From S012-113 sp965368405 (GTDB taxonomy: Bacteria > Bacteroidota > Bacteroidia > Cytophagales > Cyclobacteriaceae), in the NCBI GenBank assembly GCA_965368405.1, contig CBDUMS010000079.1, positions 1-17,712 on the forward strand: a DNA stretch of 17,712 nt. The letters are read 5' to 3'. Below are positions 1 through 8,781 of this stretch, piece by piece. A program made the position numbers and the translations under genes. How positions within the stretch are numbered: position 1 is the stretch's first letter; each line of letters begins with the position of its first letter. The notes beneath the pieces were generated by a model. The model was given only the letters and a program-made list of their open reading frames with translations. It was not told the origin of the DNA and ran no database searches.

Positions 1-132
1 GACTTTTTCTATTAATGCAATTGTTAAAACTAGCTTTTTATTTTTCTTTTTTGTCTAATCTTTATTCTATAAAACAATATTAGAGCAAATTAATCCAAAA
101 ATTAATGAGAAATGTCCAGAAGCAAATTTTTA

Positions 133-140
133 TAAGTTTG
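133..140 (+). promoter_or_regulatory. possible Bacteroidota -7 element upstream of the histidine kinase gene
   Basis: TAAGTTTG matches the Bacteroidota -7 consensus TAnnTTTG exactly and lies 65 bp before the proposed TTG start at 206. No TTTG or TTG is seen at the expected position about 19 bp upstream, so only half of the promoter is supported. The rest of 1-205 is AT-rich, with stops in all frames, and I see no other gene or RNA in it. Confidence 0.3.
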
Positions 141-205
141 AATAGTTCTCAATCATTTGATATTCAACTATATTTAACAACTAGATTGATTAGTATAGTT
201 TCACT

Positions 206-2182
206 TTGAAGAAAATATTTTGGCGATCGGTAATTTTCATTCAATGCATATTTATTGGATGTAACCTTGCGGCAATTGCGCAGCATGAGGAGGTTGCTAT
301 GCTTACAGATTCCCTGGAAGCAACACGAGATGCCAAACAGAAAGTAGATTTCTTAAATCAAATTTCAGAGTTAAGCCTTACCTACGACCTATCCTTATCA
401 TTAAAGAGTGCGAATGAAGCCAGTGAGTTAAGCCAGCGCATTAATTACCCGGAAGGCCTTGCTATGGCAAATAAATGGCTCGGTAAAGGAAATACTGCTC
501 GCGGCAAGACATCTGAGGCGCTTTCATCTTTTATGGATGCCTTAGAAACCTACAAAGTTCTAAACGATTCTATTGATATGGCGGATGTTTATAAGAACCT
601 TGCTAACGTTTATTCTAATAATGGGAATAGTCGAGAAGCCATGCGTTATTACGATATCGCCATGAAAATTTACCAAAGTCTGGATGATGTAAGAGGAGAA
701 GGAGATGTATTAAATAATATAGGCACGATTTATTTATCGATGAGCGATTCTGACAGTGCCTTATATTATCTGGAGCAATCGCAACTTTCGTATCGTGAAA
801 TACAAGATAAGAGTGGCATGGCTACTACCTATACCAATATGGGGTTTGCGTATGCACTGAAAAACGAATACGAAAAGGCAATTACCTACTACCAAATGAG
901 CTACGATTTAGCACTTGAGCTCGATGCCAAAGAAACCATAGCTACAGCCCTTCAAAATATTGGGGATGGTTATATGAACCTGGGTGATTTTGACCTAGCG
1001 GAGTCGAATGTTAAAGCAAGCTTGGCTATTTCTGAAGCGGAAGGATATATTTATACAACCTATATTGGCTCATATACGCTTGGTGAGATTTATGAAAAAA
1101 GTGGCCGGTATAGGGAAAGCATTGACTGGTATCACCGAGCAGAGAACATAAACGAGGAGCTAAGAAGTTCAGCTACCTTAAATGCGCTGATGGATGTACA
1201 ATCGAGGCAACTTGAAGAATCCCAGGCTCGTGAAATTGAACGAATTAATGCTGCGAATGAGGAGCGAATTCAAGCAGAAAAATTCAAAAACTTGCTTTAC
1301 TTGTCTTTAGCAGTTCTTGCGCTGGTAATTCTCCTCGGCCTATCCTATTATTTTCTAAAACGCCATAAGGCAATTATGCAAATTGCCATGCAAAGTGAAG
1401 AGATTAATAAGCAGAAAGAGCAGATTGAAAAGCAGTCGGAAAAGATAAAGCAGGTGAACGATACACTGCGCCATAGGAATGCCCGGCTAAGAGAGTTAAA
1501 TGAAAATAAAAGCTACATGATGAGTGTAGTTGCCCATGATTTAAAAAGTCCACTTAATCAGATCAACGGTTTAGCTAATGTTATTAAACTAGATCAGGAT
1601 AACCTTACTGATACACAAAAGGAGTGTCTCGAGAATATAGATGCTTCATCGCAGCGGTTAAGGCTATTGGTTGATAAAATTCTTGAGAGTAGAAATATTG
1701 ACAAACGCCAGGAAAATATTACCATAGAGCCAATAGATATTAACAAAATTGCAGGAGATCTAATTAATGATTTTGAAACTCTAGCCACGGCAAAGAAAAT
1801 CAAGATCAAATCTCATAGTTCTATCAATGGATCGCGCGTAAAGGCGGATAAACACTACCTGCGACAGGTGTTGGATAATTTGTTGTCGAATGCCATTAAA
1901 TTCTCGCCACCTGGAGAGGAGGTCGAACTAAATCTTCATGAGGAGGGTGACAAAGTAATGGCTGAAGTTATTGATCATGGACCTGGTTTAACTGACGGCG
2001 ACAAGCAGAAGCTTTTTCAGGAGTACGCTGTTCTATCAGCAAAGCCAACGGGAGACGAAAGTTCAACAGGCTTAGGTCTCGCTATAGTAAAGAATTATGT
2101 AGAGAAGATGGGGGGCGAAATTTGGTGTGAGAGTAATCCAGGTCAGGGAGCTGCATTCAAACTATCTCTGGAACGGATATAG
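206..2182 (+). CDS. TPR-containing membrane sensor histidine kinase
   Basis: Probable sensor kinase of 658 residues. An N-terminal signal sequence (about 1-25) is followed by TPR-like helical repeats (about 45-320), predicted to be periplasmic. A coiled-coil stretch, one membrane helix (about 362-384) and a second coiled coil (about 390-435) lead to the cytoplasmic kinase core. That core is complete: H-box with phospho-acceptor H444 (AHDLKSP), N-box around N558/N562, G1 DHGPGL at 590-595, F-box KLFQEY, and G2 STGLGLA at 620-626. There is no receiver domain. The start is a TTG; the next in-frame ATG is residue 32 and would remove the signal sequence, so TTG is preferred. No response regulator is encoded nearby, so the partner is unknown. 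The last 40 bp overlap the convergent glycosyltransferase gene. The family role (phosphotransfer in response to a signal) is established; the signal sensed by the TPRs cannot be told from sequence. Confidence 0.92.
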   Translation: MKKIFWRSVIFIQCIFIGCNLAAIAQHEEVAMLTDSLEATRDAKQKVDFLNQISELSLTYDLSLSLKSANEASELSQRINYPEGLAMANKWLGKGNTARGKTSEALSSFMDALETYKVLNDSIDMADVYKNLANVYSNNGNSREAMRYYDIAMKIYQSLDDVRGEGDVLNNIGTIYLSMSDSDSALYYLEQSQLSYREIQDKSGMATTYTNMGFAYALKNEYEKAITYYQMSYDLALELDAKETIATALQNIGDGYMNLGDFDLAESNVKASLAISEAEGYIYTTYIGSYTLGEIYEKSGRYRESIDWYHRAENINEELRSSATLNALMDVQSRQLEESQAREIERINAANEERIQAEKFKNLLYLSLAVLALVILLGLSYYFLKRHKAIMQIAMQSEEINKQKEQIEKQSEKIKQVNDTLRHRNARLRELNENKSYMMSVVAHDLKSPLNQINGLANVIKLDQDNLTDTQKECLENIDASSQRLRLLVDKILESRNIDKRQENITIEPIDINKIAGDLINDFETLATAKKIKIKSHSSINGSRVKADKHYLRQVLDNLLSNAIKFSPPGEEVELNLHEEGDKVMAEVIDHGPGLTDGDKQKLFQEYAVLSAKPTGDESSTGLGLAIVKNYVEKMGGEIWCESNPGQGAAFKLSLERI

Positions 2183-3477
2183 TTTTTCAGATCAAGAACG
2201 ACGGCTAAGGCAACCGCCAGATATTCAATCGTAACAATATAATAGTTTTCATTATATCCAATATCTGAGTATCCCAAATAGGTTAAGAATATCAAAAAAC
2301 TCCAGCCAATTGGGAATCTGAATGGAGTAAGTGGGCTAAGAGCGATTAGCAAAACGATATACCATGGGTGAAGAATTAACGATAAAATACAGAAGATAAA
2401 ATAGAGGAGTAGAAACGTAGTTGACTTATCCGTGCCCTTTATATATAAACGATACGATAACCCCACGATAAGAACTGTAGTCCCAAGAAAAAAGATTTTA
2501 CCAATAATAGCGATCGCGTTATACCCGTAAACCCAATAACCTATTGCCCTGGCCAGGTAGTAAAGGCTAGCATTAAATTCAAACTTCTGATAATATAACG
2601 TTAGGCTATCCTTCATTCCAAGAATGAATGACCGGTCGATAAGTGGCAGGAAAAGGATTATTGCTGTTACAAATAGAGAAAGGAGAAGCTTAAGACGATG
2701 CTCGGCTTTTATTTTGAGCAAAATATAAGGTAGGAATAACAGCGGTAATAGTTTGCTGGTGATTGCGAGGGCTAAAAAGACACCGCCCCTTAAGATCTTG
2801 CTCTCCTTAAAATAATAGACTGATCCGAGGAAAAATGCTATCATAAAAGCCTCATGATGCAGATTTCCGGCTAGTTCAATTATTACCAAGGGGTTAAGTG
2901 CATACAACACAACCAATTTGGGATCTTTATTAGCCTGTTTTAAAAGCATTATGATAAAATATACCGCCATTATATCTGCGCTGATAATGAAGATGCGCAT
3001 TATAACAGTTGATATTAAAATGCTATCCGAAGCCAAGTATGCACTGAAAAGGTTTAGATATTGTGGTATTGGGGGGTAGACTGTGTAATGAGTAGGAGAG
3101 TTTAGTAGATTAAAAAGTTGTTGACTGAGCCCATTTGTTTCGAAAACAGGAGTGTTAATAACTTGAACCGGAAGGAGTGCAAATGGGTTAATGCCAGACA
3201 GCCATAGTCGACCATCCCATATAAATCGGTAGAAGTCATCTGAAAGTGCAGGGAGTGATGTTATCGATATTAACCTTAGTCCGATTGCCACGAGCACTAT
3301 CATCCCTACACTTAGCTTAGTCCTTTGACGAATTACTAAGAGATAGAGTCCGAATAGAAGCGTATAACTACCTATCAAGATCAGAGAATCGGGGCGTTCT
3401 ATACAATAGAAAAGGTAAAAATAAACGAATCCAGAAAGGAGCGCGATTAGATAGAATTCAATATTCTTATTACCCAT
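2143..3477 (-). CDS. GT-C fold membrane glycosyltransferase, GT87/DUF2029-like (polyprenyl-phosphate-sugar dependent)
   Basis: A 444-residue, highly hydrophobic protein with about ten or more predicted membrane helices. Its first large extracytoplasmic loop carries SDDFYRFIWDGR (residues 79-90). A paired Asp in this loop is the usual catalytic feature of GT-C enzymes of the GT87 and related mannosyltransferase families, which take a sugar from a polyprenyl-phosphate donor on the outer face of the membrane. It is the last gene of the five-gene minus-strand operon. Its ATG overlaps the 3' end of the CslA-like GT gene by 8 bp, which suggests translational coupling. A likely donor-maker is the DPM-like GT2 encoded at 4937-5629. 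Its own 3' end overlaps the kinase gene on the other strand by 40 bp. The fold and class are well supported; sugar and acceptor are unknown. Confidence 0.8.
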   Translation of the reverse strand: MGNKNIEFYLIALLSGFVYFYLFYCIERPDSLILIGSYTLLFGLYLLVIRQRTKLSVGMIVLVAIGLRLISITSLPALSDDFYRFIWDGRLWLSGINPFALLPVQVINTPVFETNGLSQQLFNLLNSPTHYTVYPPIPQYLNLFSAYLASDSILISTVIMRIFIISADIMAVYFIIMLLKQANKDPKLVVLYALNPLVIIELAGNLHHEAFMIAFFLGSVYYFKESKILRGGVFLALAITSKLLPLLFLPYILLKIKAEHRLKLLLSLFVTAIILFLPLIDRSFILGMKDSLTLYYQKFEFNASLYYLARAIGYWVYGYNAIAIIGKIFFLGTTVLIVGLSYRLYIKGTDKSTTFLLLYFIFCILSLILHPWYIVLLIALSPLTPFRFPIGWSFLIFLTYLGYSDIGYNENYYIVTIEYLAVALAVVLDLKNYIRSRDSLNAAP

Positions 3478-4936
3478 GCCAATTCAATCGTACCGTCTGA
3501 TAAAACACAGTTAAATAGCCTATGGCCAACAAACCATGAAAGAGTACTAAGCCATAGTCTTCGAGGTATATGCCCAGTCCGATGCCAGCAATAAAGTAAA
3601 TACCCAAAAGTAACTCAATAATGGTTTGAGGAGACAAGCTCGTTCTGAGATAAGTATTTTTAACAGCGCCTTTCTGATCCTGGGCTATATTAAACTTAGG
3701 GGTACGAATAAAGGGTGTTTTTCTACCCATAAAGCCTTCGAGTACAGCCATTCCGTTATGGAGTGAAAGACCCATAGAAAGCGTGATAAAAGGAATAAAG
3801 GTTTGCAAAAAGCCACCATCAATGTTTGTATAATTACTTTTTTTAGCGGAAATCCAGAAATAGAAGGCAATCGAGAAGAAGCCGATTAGAAATAAATTTG
3901 CAATACGAAACAGGTTAATAAGTTCGGGGTGATTGAATTTTATAAGCAATAGTGGTAGACTGAGTACAGCGACCACTAAAAGCATTAAAAACACACTACT
4001 ATTTAGTAAATGGAATGTTGCATGAATCTTGGTGATCAGGGGCATCTTATTACTATAAACTTTTCCCAGATTTTTTCTTGATGTTTCTGCGGCACCTTTG
4101 TTCCAGCGATACTGTTGCGATTTAATAGCTGGCATTAGAATCGGTAGCTCAGCTGGAGATTCAACCGATTCAAGGTATTTAAATTTCCAACCTTTTAACT
4201 GAGCCCGATAACTAAGATCAAGATCTTCAGTTAAGGTATCTGCCGACCAGCCACCGGCATCTTGTATGCACGACTTTCGCCAAACGCCGGCTGTACCGTT
4301 GAAGTTGATAAAACTCCGAACACTGTTGCGGCCGGCCTGTTCAATGGAAAAATGTGCGTCTAACCCAAAGGCCTGTAGTTTAGTTAGTGTAGAGTAATTT
4401 TTATTGATATGGCCCCACCTTGTTTGAACCATCCCAATACTATCATCCGTGAAATAGGGTACTGTGCGCTCTATAAAATCGGGGTTAGGCAAAAAGTCAG
4501 CATCAAAAATGGCTATGAACTCACCCTTGGCTATTGTTAAACCAGCCTCTAAGGCACCCGCTTTAAACCCAGTACGTTTCGTGCGTTGTACATGTTGAAT
4601 GTCGATACCCTGATTTTGATAATAATTAATCTTATTTACGATTAGCTCGCTCGTTACATCGGTTGAGTCATCAAGGACTTGTATCTCCAGCTTATCCTTT
4701 GGGTAGTTGAGGCTGCAAACAGAATCAATTAACCTTTCGGCTACGTATTTTTCATTATAGACGGGTAACTGAATTGTCACGATAGGGAGTATATCGAGTT
4801 GAGGTATTTTCATCTCGATTTTATCTCTGACCTTAAGATATTTTAAAGTAAGGTGCAATTGACCCAAACTATAAAGAAAGAGGTAAGTCAAGGCAATAAA
4901 ATAGATAATTAAAACTCCGGTTTCGTACCAGGCCAT
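3470..4936 (-). CDS. membrane GT2 glycosyltransferase, CslA / cellulose-synthase-like
   Basis: A 488-residue membrane glycosyltransferase. One N-terminal membrane helix (about 7-27) precedes a cytoplasmic GT-A domain with all the processive-type GT2 landmarks: VLDD (87-90), FDADF (144-148), TED (236-238, probable catalytic base) and QQYRW (274-278, the QxxRW motif). About four to five C-terminal helices follow (from about 308 on). The NFNGTAGVWR stretch (211-220) and the GRKTPFIRTPKF segment (404-415) resemble plant CslA/CslC and bacterial homologues, which make beta-mannan or glucan chains. That family allows a beta-glycan or a glycolipid product, but no PilZ domain or cellulose-operon partner is present. 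The ATG directly abuts the TAA of the upstream GT2 gene, and the 3' end overlaps the GT-C gene by 8 bp, so the three glycosyltransferases are probably made together. Confidence 0.85.
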   Translation of the reverse strand: MAWYETGVLIIYFIALTYLFLYSLGQLHLTLKYLKVRDKIEMKIPQLDILPIVTIQLPVYNEKYVAERLIDSVCSLNYPKDKLEIQVLDDSTDVTSELIVNKINYYQNQGIDIQHVQRTKRTGFKAGALEAGLTIAKGEFIAIFDADFLPNPDFIERTVPYFTDDSIGMVQTRWGHINKNYSTLTKLQAFGLDAHFSIEQAGRNSVRSFINFNGTAGVWRKSCIQDAGGWSADTLTEDLDLSYRAQLKGWKFKYLESVESPAELPILMPAIKSQQYRWNKGAAETSRKNLGKVYSNKMPLITKIHATFHLLNSSVFLMLLVVAVLSLPLLLIKFNHPELINLFRIANLFLIGFFSIAFYFWISAKKSNYTNIDGGFLQTFIPFITLSMGLSLHNGMAVLEGFMGRKTPFIRTPKFNIAQDQKGAVKNTYLRTSLSPQTIIELLLGIYFIAGIGLGIYLEDYGLVLFHGLLAIGYLTVFYQTVRLNWHG

Positions 4937-5629
4937 TTACAGATTCTTAAAAATGGTATACAAGATTTTTGTACCTGCAAATATACTACCCTTTATAGTG
5001 CCCGACACTTTCGATTTACCAATCCGTTTTCGATAATTTACCGGTACTTCGGTACTCCTGAGTTTTAGTTTTGCCGCTTTTACCTGCATTTCAACAGTCC
5101 ACCCATAATTCATATCTCGCATATCAAGTTGTAATAGCTTGTCAAGTTTTATGGCTCGAAAAGGCCCAAGATCTGTGAAATCTTCACGGTATAGGATTTT
5201 GATTAAGGTGCATGATAGCCAATTGCCAAATTTTTGAACGGGTGTAAGCGATCCGTTCTCTGCTTTACCTAATACACGCGACCCAATAACCATGTCAAAA
5301 TTTTCTTTTGTTATGGGGTCAATTACGTTGGATAACTCTTCAGGATAATCAGAGAAATCACCATCGAGAAACACAATGATATCAGTTGCTGGTGCCGTTT
5401 TGGTAACATAGGCAATACCGTTTAAACAGGCTGCGCCATAACCTCGAATCGCTTCTTTCAGTACAGTTGCTCCAGCTTTCTCGGCAACGGCTATGGTATT
5501 GTCTCTGGAGCCATTATCCACTACAATTATTTCCTCCACAAAAGCATTAGGAATCGCTTTTATTACCTTGTCTATGCTTTTGGATTCATTTATAGCTGGA
5601 ATTATTACTCTGCACTTTTTTTGCTCCAT
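4937..5629 (-). CDS. soluble DPM/DPG-like GT2 glycosyltransferase (probable polyprenyl-phosphate sugar synthase)
   Basis: A 230-residue GT-A protein without membrane helices. It starts with the nucleotide-sugar binding motif PAINE (11-15), then VDNGSRDNT (37-45) and the metal-binding DGDFSD (89-94). The C-terminal part has LGPFRAI (154-160) and YGWTVEMQ (175-182), features of the dolichyl-phosphate mannose/glucose synthase branch of GT2. The expected reaction is transfer of a sugar from a nucleotide donor to a polyprenyl phosphate on the cytoplasmic face. At 230 residues it has the length of DPM1-type enzymes and lacks the C-terminal helices of GtrB-type ones. It is the third gene of the operon, starting 2 bp after the polyferredoxin stop and ending exactly at the next ATG. 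The GT-C enzyme two genes downstream would be a natural user of its product. Substrate identity is inference. Confidence 0.82.
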   Translation of the reverse strand: MEQKKCRVIIPAINESKSIDKVIKAIPNAFVEEIIVVDNGSRDNTIAVAEKAGATVLKEAIRGYGAACLNGIAYVTKTAPATDIIVFLDGDFSDYPEELSNVIDPITKENFDMVIGSRVLGKAENGSLTPVQKFGNWLSCTLIKILYREDFTDLGPFRAIKLDKLLQLDMRDMNYGWTVEMQVKAAKLKLRSTEVPVNYRKRIGKSKVSGTIKGSIFAGTKILYTIFKNL

Positions 5630-5631
5630 CG

Positions 5632-7374
5632 CTATTTGATAAAGCCATTTGGAGTGAACCTATTACCAGAAGGACCGTTTTCGAGTTTGAGTACCCCACG
5701 CGGACAAACATCGGCACATACACCACAGCCAACACATGATGCGCGGACAATATTTTCTCCTTTTTGCGCGTAGGATCGAACATCGATACCCATTTCGCAG
5801 TAGGTAGAACAATTGCCACATGAGATACATTGGCCACCGTTTGTTGTGATACGAAATCTGGATTTAAAACGCTGAATGATGCCAATATAAGCGGCTAATG
5901 GGCAGCCGAATCTACACCAAACCCTGTTACCCATAAAAGGGTAAAACCCTGTGCCCACAACACCTGCAAAGCCTGCACCAATTAGTCCGCCGTAGACTTC
6001 TCGAACAGTAAAAGTATTTACGCCTAGCACGGTTGCGCTTCCTGTGAAGTAGGTGTAGAGTACCCCACCGGTCATAATAACAGCAAAGGCCAATACACTA
6101 TAAATGCTTACCTGTTCAAAATACCAAGCTTTTAAACGCTTATCCGATAGATGGCGGAAGGGGTCTCCTAAGGTTTCTGCCAGTCCTCCACAACCACATA
6201 CCCAGCTGCAATACCAGCGCTTTCCATAGAAATAAGTAAAAACAGGTACAGCAATAGCCGTTAATGCGATACCCCAAACCAACATAAAAATCCCGAGTTG
6301 CCCATTTGCAAGAAGCTTCTCTAGCTCAAAATCGAAAAAGAAGTCGTAATCCAGAGGCCAGATATTCTTAAAATCGAAATATGGCTTATTTAGACGCACC
6401 AAGATTTCTGGAATTAGAAAGGCAAATATTAGTTGAAAGAAGATGATCGAGCCTGTACGAATCATTTGATAACGATTGTCTCGATGTTTAATGAGCATTC
6501 GTACGCCCATTACCAAAACACAAAGGGTATACAGAAGCCCGTACAAGAAAAATTGACCTGCAGGGTTGCCACTGATAAGAAGACTTATCGGGTCAACCAG
6601 AGCAATCCAGCTCGTCATAAATTCAGGATAAAAATAAAGGACAATGTAGAAAAGGATTAAGAAGCTGCCAATTATAATGGCCAACCACTTTCTGCTCGTA
6701 GCCGGATGGGTCATGATACCATTATTCTTATTTGCAGGGGAAATGTTCAAGTAGTTTAGGCTTAGGCCCAGAGCACCTAGAGAGGCGAGGCCGAAAGCCA
6801 ATGCAATGAAGAGCCACTTATAGCTAATGACAATTCCCGCAATGGAAAGTTTGGATAGAGTATAGCGGATGCTTTTCTGTTTGTATTTATCCAAACCAAA
6901 TCTGGGTAGAATTTCGTAAGCAATAATATTGGAGTTCACCTCATTTAATGCCTTGTTAGCCGCTTCTTTAGAAGCAAATTCACGGTTAAACAACCAACCT
7001 CCATACTTTGTGAAGGCACTGCGCTGAAATTCGCTACTCTCATCAAAAATGAGCTCTAAAGACTCCTCAGTGAGCTGGTTCTTGGCCATGAGTTCTTTTA
7101 AGCCAGTTAAGTGCGCATCGCTGAGTGAATTTTTCTTAATAATGTCCGTATTCACTGCCTCATAGACCTCACCTAACTTCGTTTGTAAGAGAAGCGTATT
7201 AACTCTTTGACCCATAATTGGTCTTAGTCGGTTTTCTGCCTTCTTGGCTAGGTCTTCATTGCCAATTGCTTCGTGTACTATATTTGGCGTAAGGGTATGA
7301 TAACTTATGACCGGAATCAAGAGAAAAATGAAGAACCCAATAAGAACGAATGATAAATAGAGCCTTTGCATCAT
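5632..7374 (-). CDS. membrane polyferredoxin, NosR/CcoG-like 4Fe-4S protein
   Basis: A 580-residue membrane iron-sulfur protein. Helix 1 (6-24) is followed by a roughly 150-residue helical domain (25-177) that charge distribution places in the periplasm, then about seven more helices. A cytoplasmic-side C-x3-C-G-C cluster (C389, C393, C395) and a CP motif (C487, C491) come before a classical double ferredoxin domain. That domain has C516/C519/C522/C526 and C547/C550/C553/C557, the last followed by Pro, enough for two [4Fe-4S] clusters. This layout is that of NosR/NapH/CcoG-type electron-transfer proteins, but no nos, nap or cco genes are near. It starts inside the stop of the FAD oxidoreductase gene (4 bp ATGA-type overlap), so the two are very likely translationally coupled and form an electron-transfer pair. 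A second ATG lies immediately after the first (MM). The final electron acceptor is not evident. Confidence 0.85.
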   Translation of the reverse strand: MMQRLYLSFVLIGFFIFLLIPVISYHTLTPNIVHEAIGNEDLAKKAENRLRPIMGQRVNTLLLQTKLGEVYEAVNTDIIKKNSLSDAHLTGLKELMAKNQLTEESLELIFDESSEFQRSAFTKYGGWLFNREFASKEAANKALNEVNSNIIAYEILPRFGLDKYKQKSIRYTLSKLSIAGIVISYKWLFIALAFGLASLGALGLSLNYLNISPANKNNGIMTHPATSRKWLAIIIGSFLILFYIVLYFYPEFMTSWIALVDPISLLISGNPAGQFFLYGLLYTLCVLVMGVRMLIKHRDNRYQMIRTGSIIFFQLIFAFLIPEILVRLNKPYFDFKNIWPLDYDFFFDFELEKLLANGQLGIFMLVWGIALTAIAVPVFTYFYGKRWYCSWVCGCGGLAETLGDPFRHLSDKRLKAWYFEQVSIYSVLAFAVIMTGGVLYTYFTGSATVLGVNTFTVREVYGGLIGAGFAGVVGTGFYPFMGNRVWCRFGCPLAAYIGIIQRFKSRFRITTNGGQCISCGNCSTYCEMGIDVRSYAQKGENIVRASCVGCGVCADVCPRGVLKLENGPSGNRFTPNGFIK

Positions 7375-8636
7375 ATCGTAATGGGGTTAAGGTTGATCTC
7401 CTGCTCAAATTTTTTCGTAAACTCCTGATCGAAGTTTAGTTCTGATAACTGGAGCATTGCGTCTTCGATTTTGAGCTTATTCTTAATCCAAGCATCGGCA
7501 ACCTCATGCCTGATTCTTATTCCTAAACTATTAATACCTACCACTTCTTTCGCTTTATTATAAACGACTCGAAAAGCCTTCTCATTTTTACGATTTTCCC
7601 AATAGAAGCTTGCATATTCGGGGGTGGTGGTATTCGGAACAGTGCCATAAGTCTGATACTCTATATCAAAGAATTTTGCTGAATTGAACCATATACCGGG
7701 ATTGTAGCGTATTTCTTGAGCTGTTATCGTTTCGGCAATCGTTTCACCCATCAGGCGGCCAGTGTACCAAACAGGCTCTATAGCCTTTCGGCCAACTGTA
7801 GGATTCCTTAGCTGGGCGCAATCGCCAATAGCATAGATGTTTTTAATATTGGTCTCCAAGAATTCATTCACAAGAACTCCGCGATCTGTCTCAATAATAG
7901 AGGATTTTAGAAGCCCGATATTTGGTGAAACACCGATTGTAATGCCCACCAGTTCGGCGGCCAGATTAGAACCATCATCCAAGGTCACGGATTGTACAAC
8001 ACTATCGCCATTGATTGCAGTAACAACTTTTCCTGGGTGGAGGTGGATTTTATGTTTCTTGATATGTTCGGTGATCATCCTGCTTTCCTCTGCAGGGAGA
8101 ACAATATCCCAGAAGCTCTGTTCGCGTATAACCATATGCACTTCGATGCCTCTGCTATGTAGCATTTCCGCTAACTCTATTCCAATAAGACCGCCGCCAA
8201 TGATAATCGCTCGCTGGGTGGTTTTACATTGTTCCTCGAGGAGATCGAGATGCTGTTTAGAATAAAGGGGTTGTACGCCTTTGAGGGTTGCTCCAGGAAT
8301 AGACAGTTTATTTGGTTTCGATCCGAGGGCAAGGATTAGTTTATGAAAGCTAATTTTCTCGCCAGTTTTTAGCTGAACAATACTTTTAGCCGTATCAATA
8401 TCCACTACGGTTTCCTGAATCAGCTCTATGCGGTTTTTCTTCCAAAACCAATTTTCATAGGGTTGGGTATGTTCAAATTTTAGATGCCCCATGAAAACAT
8501 ACATTAATGCTGTCCTTGAGAAGAAGTACTTCGATTCAGCGGAAATCACAATGATCTTCTGATCACTTTTTTTACGAATATGTCGGGCCGCAGTTATACC
8601 GGCAATACCATTCCCTATAATTACAATACTTCCCAT
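7371..8636 (-). CDS. NAD(P)H/FAD-dependent oxidoreductase, pyridine nucleotide-disulfide class
   Basis: A 421-residue two-dinucleotide-binding-domain flavoprotein. It has the FAD ADP-binding motif GNGIAG (8-13), the NAD(P)-binding motif GGGLIGIELAE (147-157), and the second FAD motif ending in YAIGDCA (268-274). This is the ferredoxin/rubredoxin/nitrite-reductase-type branch of the family. There is no CxxxxC redox disulfide of the lipoamide dehydrogenase kind and no signal peptide, so a cytoplasmic NAD(P)H dehydrogenase passing electrons one step on is expected. It is the first gene of the minus-strand operon and overlaps the polyferredoxin gene by 4 bp, making that membrane Fe-S protein the obvious partner. 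The start is the first ATG, 145 bp from the divergent GT2 gene. I see no convincing -33/-7 promoter on this strand. Family assignment is firm; the physiological acceptor is inferred. Confidence 0.88.
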   Translation of the reverse strand: MGSIVIIGNGIAGITAARHIRKKSDQKIIVISAESKYFFSRTALMYVFMGHLKFEHTQPYENWFWKKNRIELIQETVVDIDTAKSIVQLKTGEKISFHKLILALGSKPNKLSIPGATLKGVQPLYSKQHLDLLEEQCKTTQRAIIIGGGLIGIELAEMLHSRGIEVHMVIREQSFWDIVLPAEESRMITEHIKKHKIHLHPGKVVTAINGDSVVQSVTLDDGSNLAAELVGITIGVSPNIGLLKSSIIETDRGVLVNEFLETNIKNIYAIGDCAQLRNPTVGRKAIEPVWYTGRLMGETIAETITAQEIRYNPGIWFNSAKFFDIEYQTYGTVPNTTTPEYASFYWENRKNEKAFRVVYNKAKEVVGINSLGIRIRHEVADAWIKNKLKIEDAMLQLSELNFDQEFTKKFEQEINLNPITI

Positions 8637-8730
8637 GCCTTAGCAGTCATATTCCGAACTATCCAATGTTCTTATTCAACTTCAGAAATAAAAATACATT
8701 TTTCTTGAATTGCGATCTTCTAAATAAGAT

Positions 8731-8761
8731 TTTAATGTTCGTTCATTATTTATGATCTTTG
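8731..8761 (+). promoter_or_regulatory. possible promoter of the divergent GT2-GT39 operon
   Basis: TTTA (8731-8734), a 19 bp spacer and GATCTTTG (8754-8761) resemble the Bacteroidota consensus TTTG-N19-TAnnTTTG with one mismatch in each half. The element ends 20 bp before the ATG at 8782 and lies in the 145 bp spacer between the two divergent glycosyltransferase operons. I see no equally good element for the minus-strand operon. Confidence 0.35.
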
Positions 8762-8781
8762 CGACCTTAGGTTTCTAGCGC

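Noticed and set aside
1..205. Upstream gene end or small RNA at the left edge
   Set aside because: The stretch is AT-rich with stops in all frames and no stable hairpin or recognisable RNA.
5586..5885. 99-residue minus-strand frame overlapping the polyferredoxin gene
   Set aside because: It is a shifted frame across the ferredoxin cysteine region and the next gene's start; the real proteins in the main frame have full motifs.
7837..8265. 142-residue plus-strand frame inside the oxidoreductase gene
   Set aside because: Antisense to the NAD-binding region of a well-conserved gene, with no recognisable domain.
8637..8781. Promoter for the minus-strand operon
   Set aside because: Best -7-like octamer (TATTTCTG) has a mismatch in the conserved part and no -33 element at the right distance, so it is not listed.
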